From an uncultured Marvinbryantia sp. (lineage in GTDB: Bacteria > Bacillota > Clostridia > Lachnospirales > Lachnospiraceae): a DNA stretch of 64,000 nt. The position numbers and the translations under genes are program-made. The DNA lies in NCBI GenBank assembly GCA_937915375.1, contig CALDMO010000016.1:62001-126000 (forward strand). The letters are read 5' to 3'. Shown one piece after another: positions 16,339-24,697 of this stretch (position 1 is the stretch's first letter; each line of letters starts with the position of its first letter). The notes under the pieces are model-generated. The model made no database searches. It saw only the letters and a list, made by a program, of their open reading frames with translations, and had not been told where the DNA came from.

Positions 16339-17289
16339 ATGAGCGCATATATTTTTGTACATTTTAAAGAAAAGAGAACGCCCGATGGAGAGCAGGTATA
16401 TTTTTCTGTGAGTAAAGATGGATTTCATTGGGAAGAAGTAAATGACGGAAATCCGGTGTTGTGGAGTTATGAAGGCGATAAGGGCGTGCGTGATTTTACG
16501 ATAACAAGAACCGGTGACGGTAAATTTGTTATTATGGCGACGGATTTGAGCCTGGCGTATGGAATGCCATATCAGTATAAACATAGCTGGGAAAATGTAT
16601 CGAGGAATGGAAGCAAATGCCTGGTAATGTGGCAGTCTGAAGACTTGATCCACTGGTCAGAACAGAAAATGATTCCGCTTGGAGATGAGAATTTCGGATG
16701 TCTTTGGGCGCCGGATATTATTTATGATAAGGAGAAACAGGATTATATGGTACACTGGTCTTCTTCTCACAGCTGCAATGAGTTTGGTCCAAAGGCGATT
16801 TTCTATACACGTACCAAAGACTTTGAGCATTTTTCCGAGCCGAAAGAATTGTATCGAAAACCGGATGGCGGTCCGGTTATAGACTCCGCGATGTATGAAG
16901 AAGATGGACGGTATTATATGTTTCTGAAAAGCGAAGGAAATCCGCAGCATATTTTTCTGGTAGTTGGAGATAAGGTTACCGGTCCTTTTGAAAAAATATC
17001 AGAATTTGACCGCTGTATGGAAACACTGGAAGAAGGAAAGTATGAGGCGCCGACAGCTTTCAAAACGGCGGACGGCAGATGGTGTCTAATGTTGGATTAC
17101 TATGGCTGCAAAGAAGAAGAGCAGGGCTATGTTCCGTTTTTGGCGGACAGTTTAAAAAGCGGTCATTTTGAACGTTCAGATGCGGCATTTGAGTTTCCCT
17201 ATGGCTTTAAGCATGGAACAGTCATGGAGATTACAGATGAAGAATATGAGAGACTGAAGAACTACCGAAAGTCTCCGTCGGAACGTTAA
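16339..17289 (+). CDS. GH43-like five-bladed beta-propeller glycosidase
   Basis: This 316-residue protein has propeller-blade repeats of the sort WAPDIIYDKEKQDYMVHWSS, GPVIDSAMYEEDGRYYMFLK and YEAPTAFKTADGRWCLML. The Asp of WAPD and the Glu of YEAPT fit the pKa-modulator and general-acid positions of GH43. The usual base aspartate near the N-terminus is not obvious, so it may be a divergent or related (GH32/43/68 clan-like) enzyme. No signal peptide is present. Likely substrates are beta-xylosides or alpha-arabinofuranosides. It is the last gene before a strong terminator, closing the dehydratase-aldolase-GH5-GH43 unit. Confidence 0.72.
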   Translation: MSAYIFVHFKEKRTPDGEQVYFSVSKDGFHWEEVNDGNPVLWSYEGDKGVRDFTITRTGDGKFVIMATDLSLAYGMPYQYKHSWENVSRNGSKCLVMWQSEDLIHWSEQKMIPLGDENFGCLWAPDIIYDKEKQDYMVHWSSSHSCNEFGPKAIFYTRTKDFEHFSEPKELYRKPDGGPVIDSAMYEEDGRYYMFLKSEGNPQHIFLVVGDKVTGPFEKISEFDRCMETLEEGKYEAPTAFKTADGRWCLMLDYYGCKEEEQGYVPFLADSLKSGHFERSDAAFEFPYGFKHGTVMEITDEEYERLKNYRKSPSER

Positions 17290-17320
17290 GAGAAATAGAA
17301 ATCGCAGAGAAAATGTGATA

Positions 17321-17376
17321 AAACCCTCCCGGGATAGTTGGTTGGAATAGAAAAGCCCCTATCCGGGAGGGTTTTT
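17321..17376 (+). terminator. Terminator of the dehydratase operon
   Basis: AAACCCTCCCGGGATAG (17321-17337) pairs with CTATCCGGGAGGGTTT, giving a stem of about 17 pairs ending in five T residues. It is among the strongest terminators in the window. Confidence 0.93.
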
Positions 17377-17401
17377 GCGTGCTGAAAAAAAGAATATAGT
17401 C

Positions 17402-17438
17402 TTTGAAAAATTGAATATAGGAATCGGAAGAATAGAAT
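17402..17438 (+). promoter_or_regulatory. GH31 promoter with a motif shared with the transporter operon
   Basis: TTTGAAAAATTGAATATAGG (17402-17421) matches 18 of 20 bases at 29335-29354, upstream of the permease operon. TTGAAT (17411-17416), a 16-bp spacer and TAGAAT (17433-17438) can serve as the promoter. The shared motif is a candidate site for the AraC-type sensor encoded at 26932-29283. Confidence 0.45.
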
Positions 17439-17539
17439 ATGGTTAAATGGAACTGTATATGGATTTTTTGAAGACGGGATGTTATGCTGTGGAAAATGGA
17501 GGAGCATTTGAAAGAAATTTTTGTACAGGAGAGTGGAAT

Positions 17540-19936
17540 ATGTTAGAAGCATATGCAGGAAAAAAGAGAGAAATTAAAAAGGTATTTCGAAAAGGAGGAG
17601 CATTATTTCTGGAGGCAGAAGCCGGTACGATTCGGTTGATTCCGCAGACGGAAACAATCGTACGTGTTTCGTATACAGAAAAAGAAACGTTCTCAGGGGA
17701 GCAGGGAAACCATATTATAGATTTGACAGCAGAAATGACAGAGAACGGAAATTCAGTATCTGACTGGGATTATACAGAAGGAGAACAGGAAATTGTACTT
17801 CGAACGGAAAAACTCCAAGTGATCGTAAATCGAAAAACAGGTTCTGTTTGTTTTAGAAAAACGGATGGAACATTGCTTTTACAGGAAGCAGAAAGAGAAA
17901 GTAAGATCACGGAAGAGTTTGATGTTTACCGTACGGTAGTTAATGAACACACAAGAATAGAGGAGGTTCGGACGCCGGACGGCATCAAACGCCGCATCCG
18001 GGAATCAGAGCGAGAATTTGCCGGAAAGCGTTTTCACACAAAGCTGCAGCTTGTTTTTCAGGAAAAGGAATCGCTTTTCGGACTGGGACAGGCAGAAGAG
18101 GGGGTATGGAACCTGCGTCACACGACACAGTATCTGCATCAGGCGAATCTGAAAATTGCTCTGCCGGCACTGCTTTCTAATTTGGGATGGGGAATTCTTC
18201 TGTCCACACAGAGCCCGGCAATTTTCCAAGATACGCAGTATGGTTCGTATCTTTATACAGAAGCAGACGAATATATAGATTATTATTTTCTTGCAGGTGA
18301 GACGCTGGGAGAAACGGTAAAGGGAATCCGGAAATTGACCGGAAAGGCAGCATTGCTGCCAAAATGGGCATATGGTTACATTCAGTCGCAGGAACGTTAC
18401 GAAACAGCAGAGGAGCTTTTGAAAACAGCAGAGGAGTTTCGGCGCAGAGAAATCGGTCTGGATGCATTGGTGCTTGACTGGATGAGCTGGGAAGGTAACC
18501 TATGGGGTCAGAAGACATTCGATAAAACACGTTTTCCGAATCCACAGGAAATGATAGAAAAGCTGCATGAAAAAAATGTACATTTCATGATTTCTATTTG
18601 GCCGAATATGAATGAAAATTGTGATAATTATCGGGAATTTCAGGAGCGCAATTTGTTGCTTCCGGCGAGTGAAATCTATGATGCCTTCAGTGAAGAAGGA
18701 AGAAAGCTTTATTGGGAACAGGCGCAGAGAGGGCTGTTTTGCCATGGTGTGGATGCCTGGTGGTGCGATTCGAGCGAGCCGCTTACCCCGGAGTGGAGCA
18801 GGCTTTATAAACCGGATCCGGCGGAAATGTACCGAGATTTTGTAGATGCGGCAGAGAAATGTATGCCGATTGAAAAAGCAAATGCTTACGGACTCTATCA
18901 TGCACAGGCGCTTTGTGAAGGACAGCGGGGGACTACAGAGGAAAAAAGAGTGGTGAATCTGACCAGAAACGGTTATTTGGGAAGTCAGAAATACGGTACG
19001 ATTCTTTGGTCAGGAGATACTTATGCAAGCTGGGAGACGCTTCGCAGGCAGATTGTGGCAGGTCTTCAGTTCTGTATTAGTGGATTGCCATACTGGACGC
19101 TGGATATTGGTGCATTTTTTGTAAAACCGGGAATATCATGGTTCTGGAAAGGGGAGTATGAAGGTGGAAATACAGATCCAGCCTATCGGGAATTATATGT
19201 GAGATGGCTGCAGTATGGCGCATTTCTGCCGATCTTTCGCAGTCACGGAACGGATTGCCGCAGAGAACCATGGAATTTTGGGGAAAAGGGAGAACCGTTT
19301 TATGAAGCAATTTTGTCTGCCATTCGTTTACGATACCAGTTGCTTCCTTATATTTATTCAGTGGCAGGCGCTGTCTGGTTGGAAGATGAGACTATGATGC
19401 GTGCTCTGGTTATGGATTTTCCGGAAGACAGCCGTGCAGCGGAGATTGCGGATGAATATTTGTTTGGACCGTCGCTTCTGATCTGTCCGGTAACAACGCC
19501 GATGTATTATCAGACAGGAGGCGTGCCAATCGAAAATATGCAGTATACAAGGCAAGTTTATCTTCCGGCCGGAACAGACTGGTATGACTTGTATACAAAA
19601 GAAAAATATGAGGGTGGACAGGAAATTACGGCGAAAGCTGATATTGAGCGTATTCCAGTGTATGTACGTGCAGGAGCCGTCCTTCCGATTGCGAAACCGG
19701 AAAATTGTGCTGCTGATACACAGGGAAAAGAAATTTGTCTGCAGGTATATGCCGGCTGTGATGGAAGCTTTACACTGTACGAGGATGCAGGTGACGGATA
19801 CGGCTATGAAAAAGGAGAATATTGCTTGACGCGGATTCAGTATTGTCAGGAAAGCGGAAAGGTTACCTGGACTGTAGAGGGAGATCAAAGATTCCGAAAA
19901 GGAGCGCTGTCTGTAGAAGTGATTGGGAAAAAATAA
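17540..19936 (+). CDS. GH31 alpha-glycosidase, probably alpha-xylosidase
   Basis: This 798-residue cytoplasmic enzyme has the GH31 N-terminal beta-sandwich, a barrel with nucleophile D410 (WWCDSSEP) and acid/base D493 (WSGDTYASWE), and the C-terminal beta domains. The runs GQRGTTEEKRVVNLTRNGYLG and GLPYWTLDIGAFF follow alpha-xylosidases of the XylS/BoGH31 type, so removal of alpha-1,6-xylose from xyloglucan oligosaccharides is likely. I start it at 17540 because GGAGAG lies 6 nt upstream; the ATG at 17447 has no ribosome site and adds 31 non-conserved residues. It is transcribed alone and converges with an AraC gene 16 bp away. An alpha-glucosidase activity is the main alternative. Confidence 0.85.
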   Translation: MLEAYAGKKREIKKVFRKGGALFLEAEAGTIRLIPQTETIVRVSYTEKETFSGEQGNHIIDLTAEMTENGNSVSDWDYTEGEQEIVLRTEKLQVIVNRKTGSVCFRKTDGTLLLQEAERESKITEEFDVYRTVVNEHTRIEEVRTPDGIKRRIRESEREFAGKRFHTKLQLVFQEKESLFGLGQAEEGVWNLRHTTQYLHQANLKIALPALLSNLGWGILLSTQSPAIFQDTQYGSYLYTEADEYIDYYFLAGETLGETVKGIRKLTGKAALLPKWAYGYIQSQERYETAEELLKTAEEFRRREIGLDALVLDWMSWEGNLWGQKTFDKTRFPNPQEMIEKLHEKNVHFMISIWPNMNENCDNYREFQERNLLLPASEIYDAFSEEGRKLYWEQAQRGLFCHGVDAWWCDSSEPLTPEWSRLYKPDPAEMYRDFVDAAEKCMPIEKANAYGLYHAQALCEGQRGTTEEKRVVNLTRNGYLGSQKYGTILWSGDTYASWETLRRQIVAGLQFCISGLPYWTLDIGAFFVKPGISWFWKGEYEGGNTDPAYRELYVRWLQYGAFLPIFRSHGTDCRREPWNFGEKGEPFYEAILSAIRLRYQLLPYIYSVAGAVWLEDETMMRALVMDFPEDSRAAEIADEYLFGPSLLICPVTTPMYYQTGGVPIENMQYTRQVYLPAGTDWYDLYTKEKYEGGQEITAKADIERIPVYVRAGAVLPIAKPENCAADTQGKEICLQVYAGCDGSFTLYEDAGDGYGYEKGEYCLTRIQYCQESGKVTWTVEGDQRFRKGALSVEVIGKK

Positions 19937-19952
19937 GAGCAGGGATGTTTTC

Positions 19953-20828
19953 TTACGGCGCAGCCTTATAACTGCGCCGATACTGCGTAGGAGAACTGTG
20001 ATAATAATTCTTAAAGGCAGAGGAAAAGTGTTCCACAGAAGAATAACCAAGCTCTTCAGAGAGCTGCGTGATACTTTTTTGTGTATGTTCAAGAAGAATT
20101 GCGGCAGCGGACATACGCGCTTCTTTCTTTTTTTGCAGAAAAGTCTTTCCATACAGTGCGTAAATAGAGCGTTCGGTCTGGCGAATGCCGACTCCGAGTC
20201 GAGCGGATAGTTCTTCTAAGGAAAGGTGCGCGTATTCATAGAGGAAATACTCTTCGATGATTACAGAAGCATGACCGGAAGTGTCCGAGAGAGGAAGACG
20301 CGCGTTTCGCTCTGCGGTTTTTTTGTAATTGCGCACCAGACGGATCACAATCTGACGAAGCAGCGCATCGGCTTCGGCCAGATAACCGGTTGGCCGATAC
20401 GACAGTACCCGAAAAAGGGAGAGAAACAGGGGACGAAGCTGGCAGGCATCCTGTCCGAACCAGAAAGGGGTAGCTGCAAATGCGGAAGAGATAATGGCAT
20501 CTTCACTTTTCGGAAAGTCATTTTCGGGATGATTACTAATGCGGAAATAGATACAGTACTCGCACATGGGATTTTCCGGGTATGGGATCTGCGCGTGCTC
20601 TATATGAGGACCGGTGACATAGAGAGTTCCGGGTGTGATTTCGTAGGAAATGCCGTTGATGCGGGCACTTCCGCATCCTTCACTGATATAGTGAATTTCA
20701 TAACAGCCTTTTCCGTGCGTGTGACTGGGAATGACACGGCAGAATTGCTCGTATACCAGATTTAGGACATCAAAGGTATAATTTCCCAAAGAAAAAGAAA
20801 CAGGGATATCTGGATAGTGTTTTCGCAT
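19953..20828 (-). CDS. AraC family transcriptional regulator (cupin sensor)
   Basis: This 291-residue regulator has an N-terminal cupin-like sugar-sensing domain (HTHGKGCYEIHYISEG, then GTLYVTGPHIEHAQ) and a C-terminal pair of helix-turn-helices (LSLEELSARLGVG, SITQLSEELGYSSVEHFSSAFKNY) ending in the AraC signature. It is divergent from the aldo/keto reductase-fucU-GH43-GH95 run, with 207 bp between, which makes it the likely activator of that operon in response to a released sugar such as fucose. Its inducer is not known. It converges with the GH31 gene with no clear terminator between. Confidence 0.88.
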   Translation of the reverse strand: MRKHYPDIPVSFSLGNYTFDVLNLVYEQFCRVIPSHTHGKGCYEIHYISEGCGSARINGISYEITPGTLYVTGPHIEHAQIPYPENPMCEYCIYFRISNHPENDFPKSEDAIISSAFAATPFWFGQDACQLRPLFLSLFRVLSYRPTGYLAEADALLRQIVIRLVRNYKKTAERNARLPLSDTSGHASVIIEEYFLYEYAHLSLEELSARLGVGIRQTERSIYALYGKTFLQKKKEARMSAAAILLEHTQKSITQLSEELGYSSVEHFSSAFKNYYHSSPTQYRRSYKAAP

Positions 20829-20950
20829 ATAGATTGACCTTTCAAAGTTTTGTTCAGAATAACAAAAGAAAGTGGGAAAGTCAAGGATGACGGGTGGAAT
20901 CTTCTAAAAAAACCTGCGTTTACACGACATAAAGGAAAGAAGAATGTCAT

Positions 20951-20988
20951 TTTTTTCGCTAAAAGTGAAAAAACAGATATGCTATATT
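20951..20988 (+). promoter_or_regulatory. Promoter of the aldo/keto reductase operon with an imperfect palindrome
   Basis: TTTTTTCGCT (20951-20960) and AGTGAAAAAA (20964-20973) form a 23-bp inverted repeat with one mismatch. An extended -10 (TGCTATATT, hexamer 20983-20988) follows and no good -35 exists, so the palindrome occupies the -35 region. It is a candidate activator site for the divergent AraC protein. Confidence 0.45.
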
Positions 20989-21035
20989 GAAAATAACAGA
21001 ACAGACTATTTATTATGGTGAAAAGGAGAAGGTAA

Positions 21036-22028
21036 ATGGAAAAGAAGATAGATCTTTTAAAGGTACCGAAACGGATGCTTTTTACGGGAGAAGAAATTCC
21101 GGCGGTAGGACTTGGTACATTTGGTTCTGACAAATATAATGCAGAACAGGTTTCAGAGGCAGTATACGGCGCAATCAAATGCGGATACCGTTTGATTGAC
21201 TGTGCAGCGGTATATCAGAATGAGAAAAATATCGGAGAAGTTTTGAAAAAAGTATTTCAGGATAAGATTGTCAGCAGGGAAGAACTTTTTATTACTTCAA
21301 AAGTGTGGAATGACCGTCACAGAGAAGTAGAAACAGCGTGCAGACAAAGCCTGGCAGACCTGGGGTTGTCGAAAATCGATCTCTACTTTGTTCACTGGCC
21401 GTTCCCAAATTATCATGCACCGGGATGCGATGGTGATTCCCGTAATCCGGATTCCAAGCCGTTTTCTGTTGAAGAGTTTATGGATACCTGGCGGCAGTGT
21501 GAAAAACTGGTTGATGAAGGTCTGGTGCGTTACATAGGTATGTCAAATATGACCGTGAAAAAACTGGAACAGGTACTGCCGTTATGCCGGATTCAGCCGG
21601 CAGCGCTGGAGATGGAGTGTCATCCGTCATTCCAGCAGCAGGAACTGTTTGAATATGCGGTTGCGCATAAGATTGTTCCGGTAGGCTTTTGCCCGATTGG
21701 TTCTCCGTCCAGACCGGAACGTGACCGTACAGCGGAAGATATCGCAGATATTGAGATGGAGGTAATTACGGAAATTGCCGAAGCACATAAAGTACATCCG
21801 GCCGTAATCTGTCTGAAATGGGCAGTGCAGCGTGGAATGATACCGATTCCGTTTTCGGTAAAGGAGCCGCAGTACATTTCGAATCTGCGCTGTGCAACAG
21901 AAGATCCGCTGACGGAAGAAGAAATGGAGCGAATCAGAAAAGCTGACCGGAATTGCCGCCTGATCAAAGGACAGGTATTTTTATGGCCGGGTGCAAATGA
22001 CTGGAAAGAATTGTGGGATGAAGAGTAG
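21036..22028 (+). CDS. Aldo/keto reductase (candidate sugar dehydrogenase)
   Basis: This 330-residue NAD(P)-dependent oxidoreductase has the complete AKR tetrad: D55 and Y60 (DCAAVYQNE), K89 (TSKVWN) and H120 (YFVHWPF). IPIPFSV near residue 270 is the cofactor-binding region. AKR members reduce aldoses or oxidise sugars to lactones. It is the first gene of an operon with FucU, GH43, a thioredoxin-like protein and GH95, under a divergent AraC regulator. Some L-fucose dehydrogenases are AKR proteins, so oxidation of L-fucose to fuconolactone is a reasonable hypothesis; reduction of a lactaldehyde is another. The ATG follows AAAAGGAGAAGG. Confidence 0.85.
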   Translation: MEKKIDLLKVPKRMLFTGEEIPAVGLGTFGSDKYNAEQVSEAVYGAIKCGYRLIDCAAVYQNEKNIGEVLKKVFQDKIVSREELFITSKVWNDRHREVETACRQSLADLGLSKIDLYFVHWPFPNYHAPGCDGDSRNPDSKPFSVEEFMDTWRQCEKLVDEGLVRYIGMSNMTVKKLEQVLPLCRIQPAALEMECHPSFQQQELFEYAVAHKIVPVGFCPIGSPSRPERDRTAEDIADIEMEVITEIAEAHKVHPAVICLKWAVQRGMIPIPFSVKEPQYISNLRCATEDPLTEEEMERIRKADRNCRLIKGQVFLWPGANDWKELWDEE

Positions 22029-22040
22029 GAGGATACAAAA

Positions 22041-22475
22041 ATGTTAAAGGGAATACCGAAAATTTTATCACCGGAGCTGTTAAAGGTGCTCTGTGAGATG
22101 GGACACAGTGACCGGATTGTGATCGCGGATGGAAATTTTCCAGCAGAGTCGATGGGAAAAAATGCAAAGGTGATCCGTATGGATGGGCACGGTGTTTGTG
22201 AGATCCTTGAAGCGGTTTTGCAGTTATTTCCGTTAGATACCTATGTGGAGCATCCGGTACAGCTGATGGAAGTGATGAAAGGGGATCCGGTGGAGACACC
22301 AATCTGGGAAGAGTATAAAAAAATTGTAGAAAAGGCAGATTCGCGCGGCGCAGAAGTGATTGGACAGACAGAACGGTTTGCTTTTTATGAAGAAGCTAAA
22401 AAAGCATATGCTATTATCGCAACTGGTGAAAGTGCGCTCTATGCAAATATCATGCTTCAAAAAGGTGTGGTTTAA
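22041..22475 (+). CDS. fucU: L-fucose mutarotase (RbsD/FucU family)
   Basis: This 144-residue protein begins MLKGIPKILSPELLKVLCEMGHSD, with the family histidine (H22) and the ADGNFPAES loop, then RMDGHGV and a C-terminal ATGESALYANIMLQKG. These are FucU rather than RbsD features. It interconverts the alpha and beta anomers of free L-fucose in the cytoplasm. It lies 12 bp after the aldo/keto reductase gene, upstream of GH43 and GH95 alpha-fucosidase genes, so fucose release, mutarotation and oxidation or isomerisation may be linked. No fucose isomerase, fuculokinase or fuculose-phosphate aldolase gene is in the window. Confidence 0.88.
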   Translation: MLKGIPKILSPELLKVLCEMGHSDRIVIADGNFPAESMGKNAKVIRMDGHGVCEILEAVLQLFPLDTYVEHPVQLMEVMKGDPVETPIWEEYKKIVEKADSRGAEVIGQTERFAFYEEAKKAYAIIATGESALYANIMLQKGVV

Positions 22476-22511
22476 AACAGTGTATAAAAGGGAAGATTGG
22501 AGAAAGTAAAA

Positions 22512-23936
22512 ATGGAAAATCAGAAAAAACAGGCATTTAATCCATACCTGCCGTCCTGGGAATACATTCCGGATGGCGAGCCGTATGTTTTTGACGGAAG
22601 AGTTTACATTTATGGATCACATGATTTTTATAATGGCTATGTATTCTGTATGGGCGATTATGTCTGCTGGTCAGCGCCGGTAGACGATCTTGGAAACTGG
22701 AGATATGAGGGCGTGATTTATCCGAAAACAGAGGATCCGCTTAACCGCGATGGTTCGATGTGTCTTTACGCGCCGGATGTCACTGTTGGTCCGGATGGAA
22801 GATATTATCTTTATTATGTATTGGATCATGCAAGTGTGGTTTCAGTCGCAGTTTGTGATACACCGGCTGGACAGTATCGATTCTATGGCTATGTGCATGA
22901 CAAAAACGGCATGCGCCTGGGAGAACGCCCGGGTGATGAACCACAGTTTGATCCGGGTGTTTTAACAGAAGGAGACCGTACCTATTTATATACTGGTTTT
23001 TGCGGCCAGGGAGATAAAACAAGAACAGGAGCAATGGCGACGGTACTTGGACCGGATATGCTGACCATAGAAGAAGATACTGTGTTTGTGGTACCGGGCT
23101 GTGAGACGAGCGCGGGTACCGGATTTGAGGGACATGCTTATTTTGAAGCGGCGTCTATTCGCAAGATGGGAGATACTTATTATTTCATTTATTCTTCCGA
23201 AGTCATGCATGAATTATGCTATGCGGTGAGCAAATCTCCAACCAGCGGTTTTACTTATGGAGGTGTGATCGTCAGCAACTGCGATCTTCATATTGACACG
23301 TATAAACCGGCAAATATGCCGGCTGCGTACGGAGCGAACAATCACGGAAGCATCGTGCAGATTGAGGAGGATTGGTACATCTTTTATCATCGTCATACCA
23401 ACGGCACCTGGTACAGCAGACAGGGCTGCGCGGAAAAACTGGAAATCACAGAGGACGGAGCAATCCGTCAGGCAGAGATGACTTCCTGCGGTCTGAATGG
23501 CGGACCGCTGAAAGGCGAGGGAGAATATCCGGCATATCTGGCTTGCAATATGTTTACAAAAGAGCCCAGCATTTATGTGGCTGGGGATAAGTATCCAAAA
23601 GTGATGCAGGATGGACGCGATGGTGACGAGGAGGTAGGATACATAGCGAATATCACAGATACGGCAGTATTTGGTTATAAATATTTCGACTGCAAAAATG
23701 TCTGTCGCTTTGCGGTGACCACAAGAGGATATGCGGACGGCGTGTTTGAAATCCGTACGAAATGGGACGGAGAAGTATTGGGAAGTGTTTCGCTCCGCTA
23801 TACAAACATCTGGAACAGATATGAAGCGGAGGCAAAAATTCCGGACGGCGTGCAGGCTATTTATCTTACTTATCGAGGGCAGGGAACGGCACAGTTAAAA
23901 TCGTTTGAACTGATTTCGGAGGAATCCACACGATGA
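22512..23936 (+). CDS. GH43 glycosidase with C-terminal CBM6-like domain (copy 1)
   Basis: This 474-residue protein is a GH43 five-bladed propeller: base D21 in WEYIPDGEPYVF, D89 in YAPDVTVGPDGRYY, and general acid E212 in YFEAASIRKMGDTYY. A C-terminal beta-sandwich of about 130 residues (KYFDCKNVCRFAVTTRGYADG onward) resembles CBM6. There is no signal peptide. It is a close paralogue of the protein at 47344 in the second locus. Likely activities are alpha-L-arabinofuranosidase or beta-xylosidase. I start it at the ATG at 22512 behind GGAGAAAG; an upstream TTG lies on the ribosome site. Its stop overlaps the next start codon (ATGA). Confidence 0.85.
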   Translation: MENQKKQAFNPYLPSWEYIPDGEPYVFDGRVYIYGSHDFYNGYVFCMGDYVCWSAPVDDLGNWRYEGVIYPKTEDPLNRDGSMCLYAPDVTVGPDGRYYLYYVLDHASVVSVAVCDTPAGQYRFYGYVHDKNGMRLGERPGDEPQFDPGVLTEGDRTYLYTGFCGQGDKTRTGAMATVLGPDMLTIEEDTVFVVPGCETSAGTGFEGHAYFEAASIRKMGDTYYFIYSSEVMHELCYAVSKSPTSGFTYGGVIVSNCDLHIDTYKPANMPAAYGANNHGSIVQIEEDWYIFYHRHTNGTWYSRQGCAEKLEITEDGAIRQAEMTSCGLNGGPLKGEGEYPAYLACNMFTKEPSIYVAGDKYPKVMQDGRDGDEEVGYIANITDTAVFGYKYFDCKNVCRFAVTTRGYADGVFEIRTKWDGEVLGSVSLRYTNIWNRYEAEAKIPDGVQAIYLTYRGQGTAQLKSFELISEESTR

Positions 23937-24697
23937 AAAGAAAACTATTTTCTTTTCTGATAATGACGCTTTTCGTTATCTGCAGCATGACTGCAGCTGC
24001 GTCAGACCAGACAGAAACACAGGAAGAAATGCTGCCGATTTATTTTTTTCATAATACGGCTTGCGGAACTTGTGATGGAACGGAAGAATTTCGCGCGCTT
24101 GTTGAGGAACAGATTTCTGCTTATAAGGATAGTTGCCCATATGAACTTTTGGAATATAATGTGTTCCAGACAAAAGGAAATGAAGCATGGAATGCGATCG
24201 CAGAAGAGTATTCACTGGAAAATGAAAATTATGTTTTCCCAGTGATGGTACTTGATGGAAAGATGTATATGGGAATGTCTGAAATTCGGGAACAGCTGCG
24301 ATCCGCTTTTTTTAGAGCGACCGGAATTTCTGCTTTGTATTTTTACAGAAAAGACTGTCCGGAATGTCTGGAAATGGAAGCGTTTTGGGGGCAGATTCCG
24401 GAGACGTTTAAAATAGAAGATCAGGAATTTCCATGCGAAGTATTGAAGATGGAATCAAGAACGGACAATAATGGCGAACTGATCCGGCAATTATTTGAAG
24501 ACTATCAGGTTCCGGAAGAAGATCAAATGGTGCCGATCGTATTTTTGAAGGACAGTTATCTGGCGGGAAAGCAGGAAATTGAGGAAGGCTTGTTGCCTGC
24601 ATTGGAAAACGGCAGCGGATTTCTTTCAGAAGGAACAGTGATAGGAGGGGCAGAGGATGAAATTATGGTATCAGAATCCGGCAAAGTGCTGGAGTGA
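23933..24697 (+). CDS. Secreted protein with two thioredoxin-like domains
   Basis: This 254-residue protein has a signal peptide (FSFLIMTLFVICSMTAAA) and two thioredoxin-fold halves, each with a CxxC: CGTC (C44, C47) with a downstream VFPVMV cis-proline motif, and CPEC (C142, C145) with MVPIVFL. The two halves are about 100 residues apart, suggesting an internal duplication. I do not recognise a named family. It would act outside the membrane on thiols. Its ATG overlaps the GH43 stop codon, and its 3' end overlaps the GH95 gene by 41 nt in another frame. A redox protein embedded in a cytoplasmic glycosidase operon is odd, and its role is unknown. Confidence 0.7.
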   Translation: MKRKLFSFLIMTLFVICSMTAAASDQTETQEEMLPIYFFHNTACGTCDGTEEFRALVEEQISAYKDSCPYELLEYNVFQTKGNEAWNAIAEEYSLENENYVFPVMVLDGKMYMGMSEIREQLRSAFFRATGISALYFYRKDCPECLEMEAFWGQIPETFKIEDQEFPCEVLKMESRTDNNGELIRQLFEDYQVPEEDQMVPIVFLKDSYLAGKQEIEEGLLPALENGSGFLSEGTVIGGAEDEIMVSESGKVLE

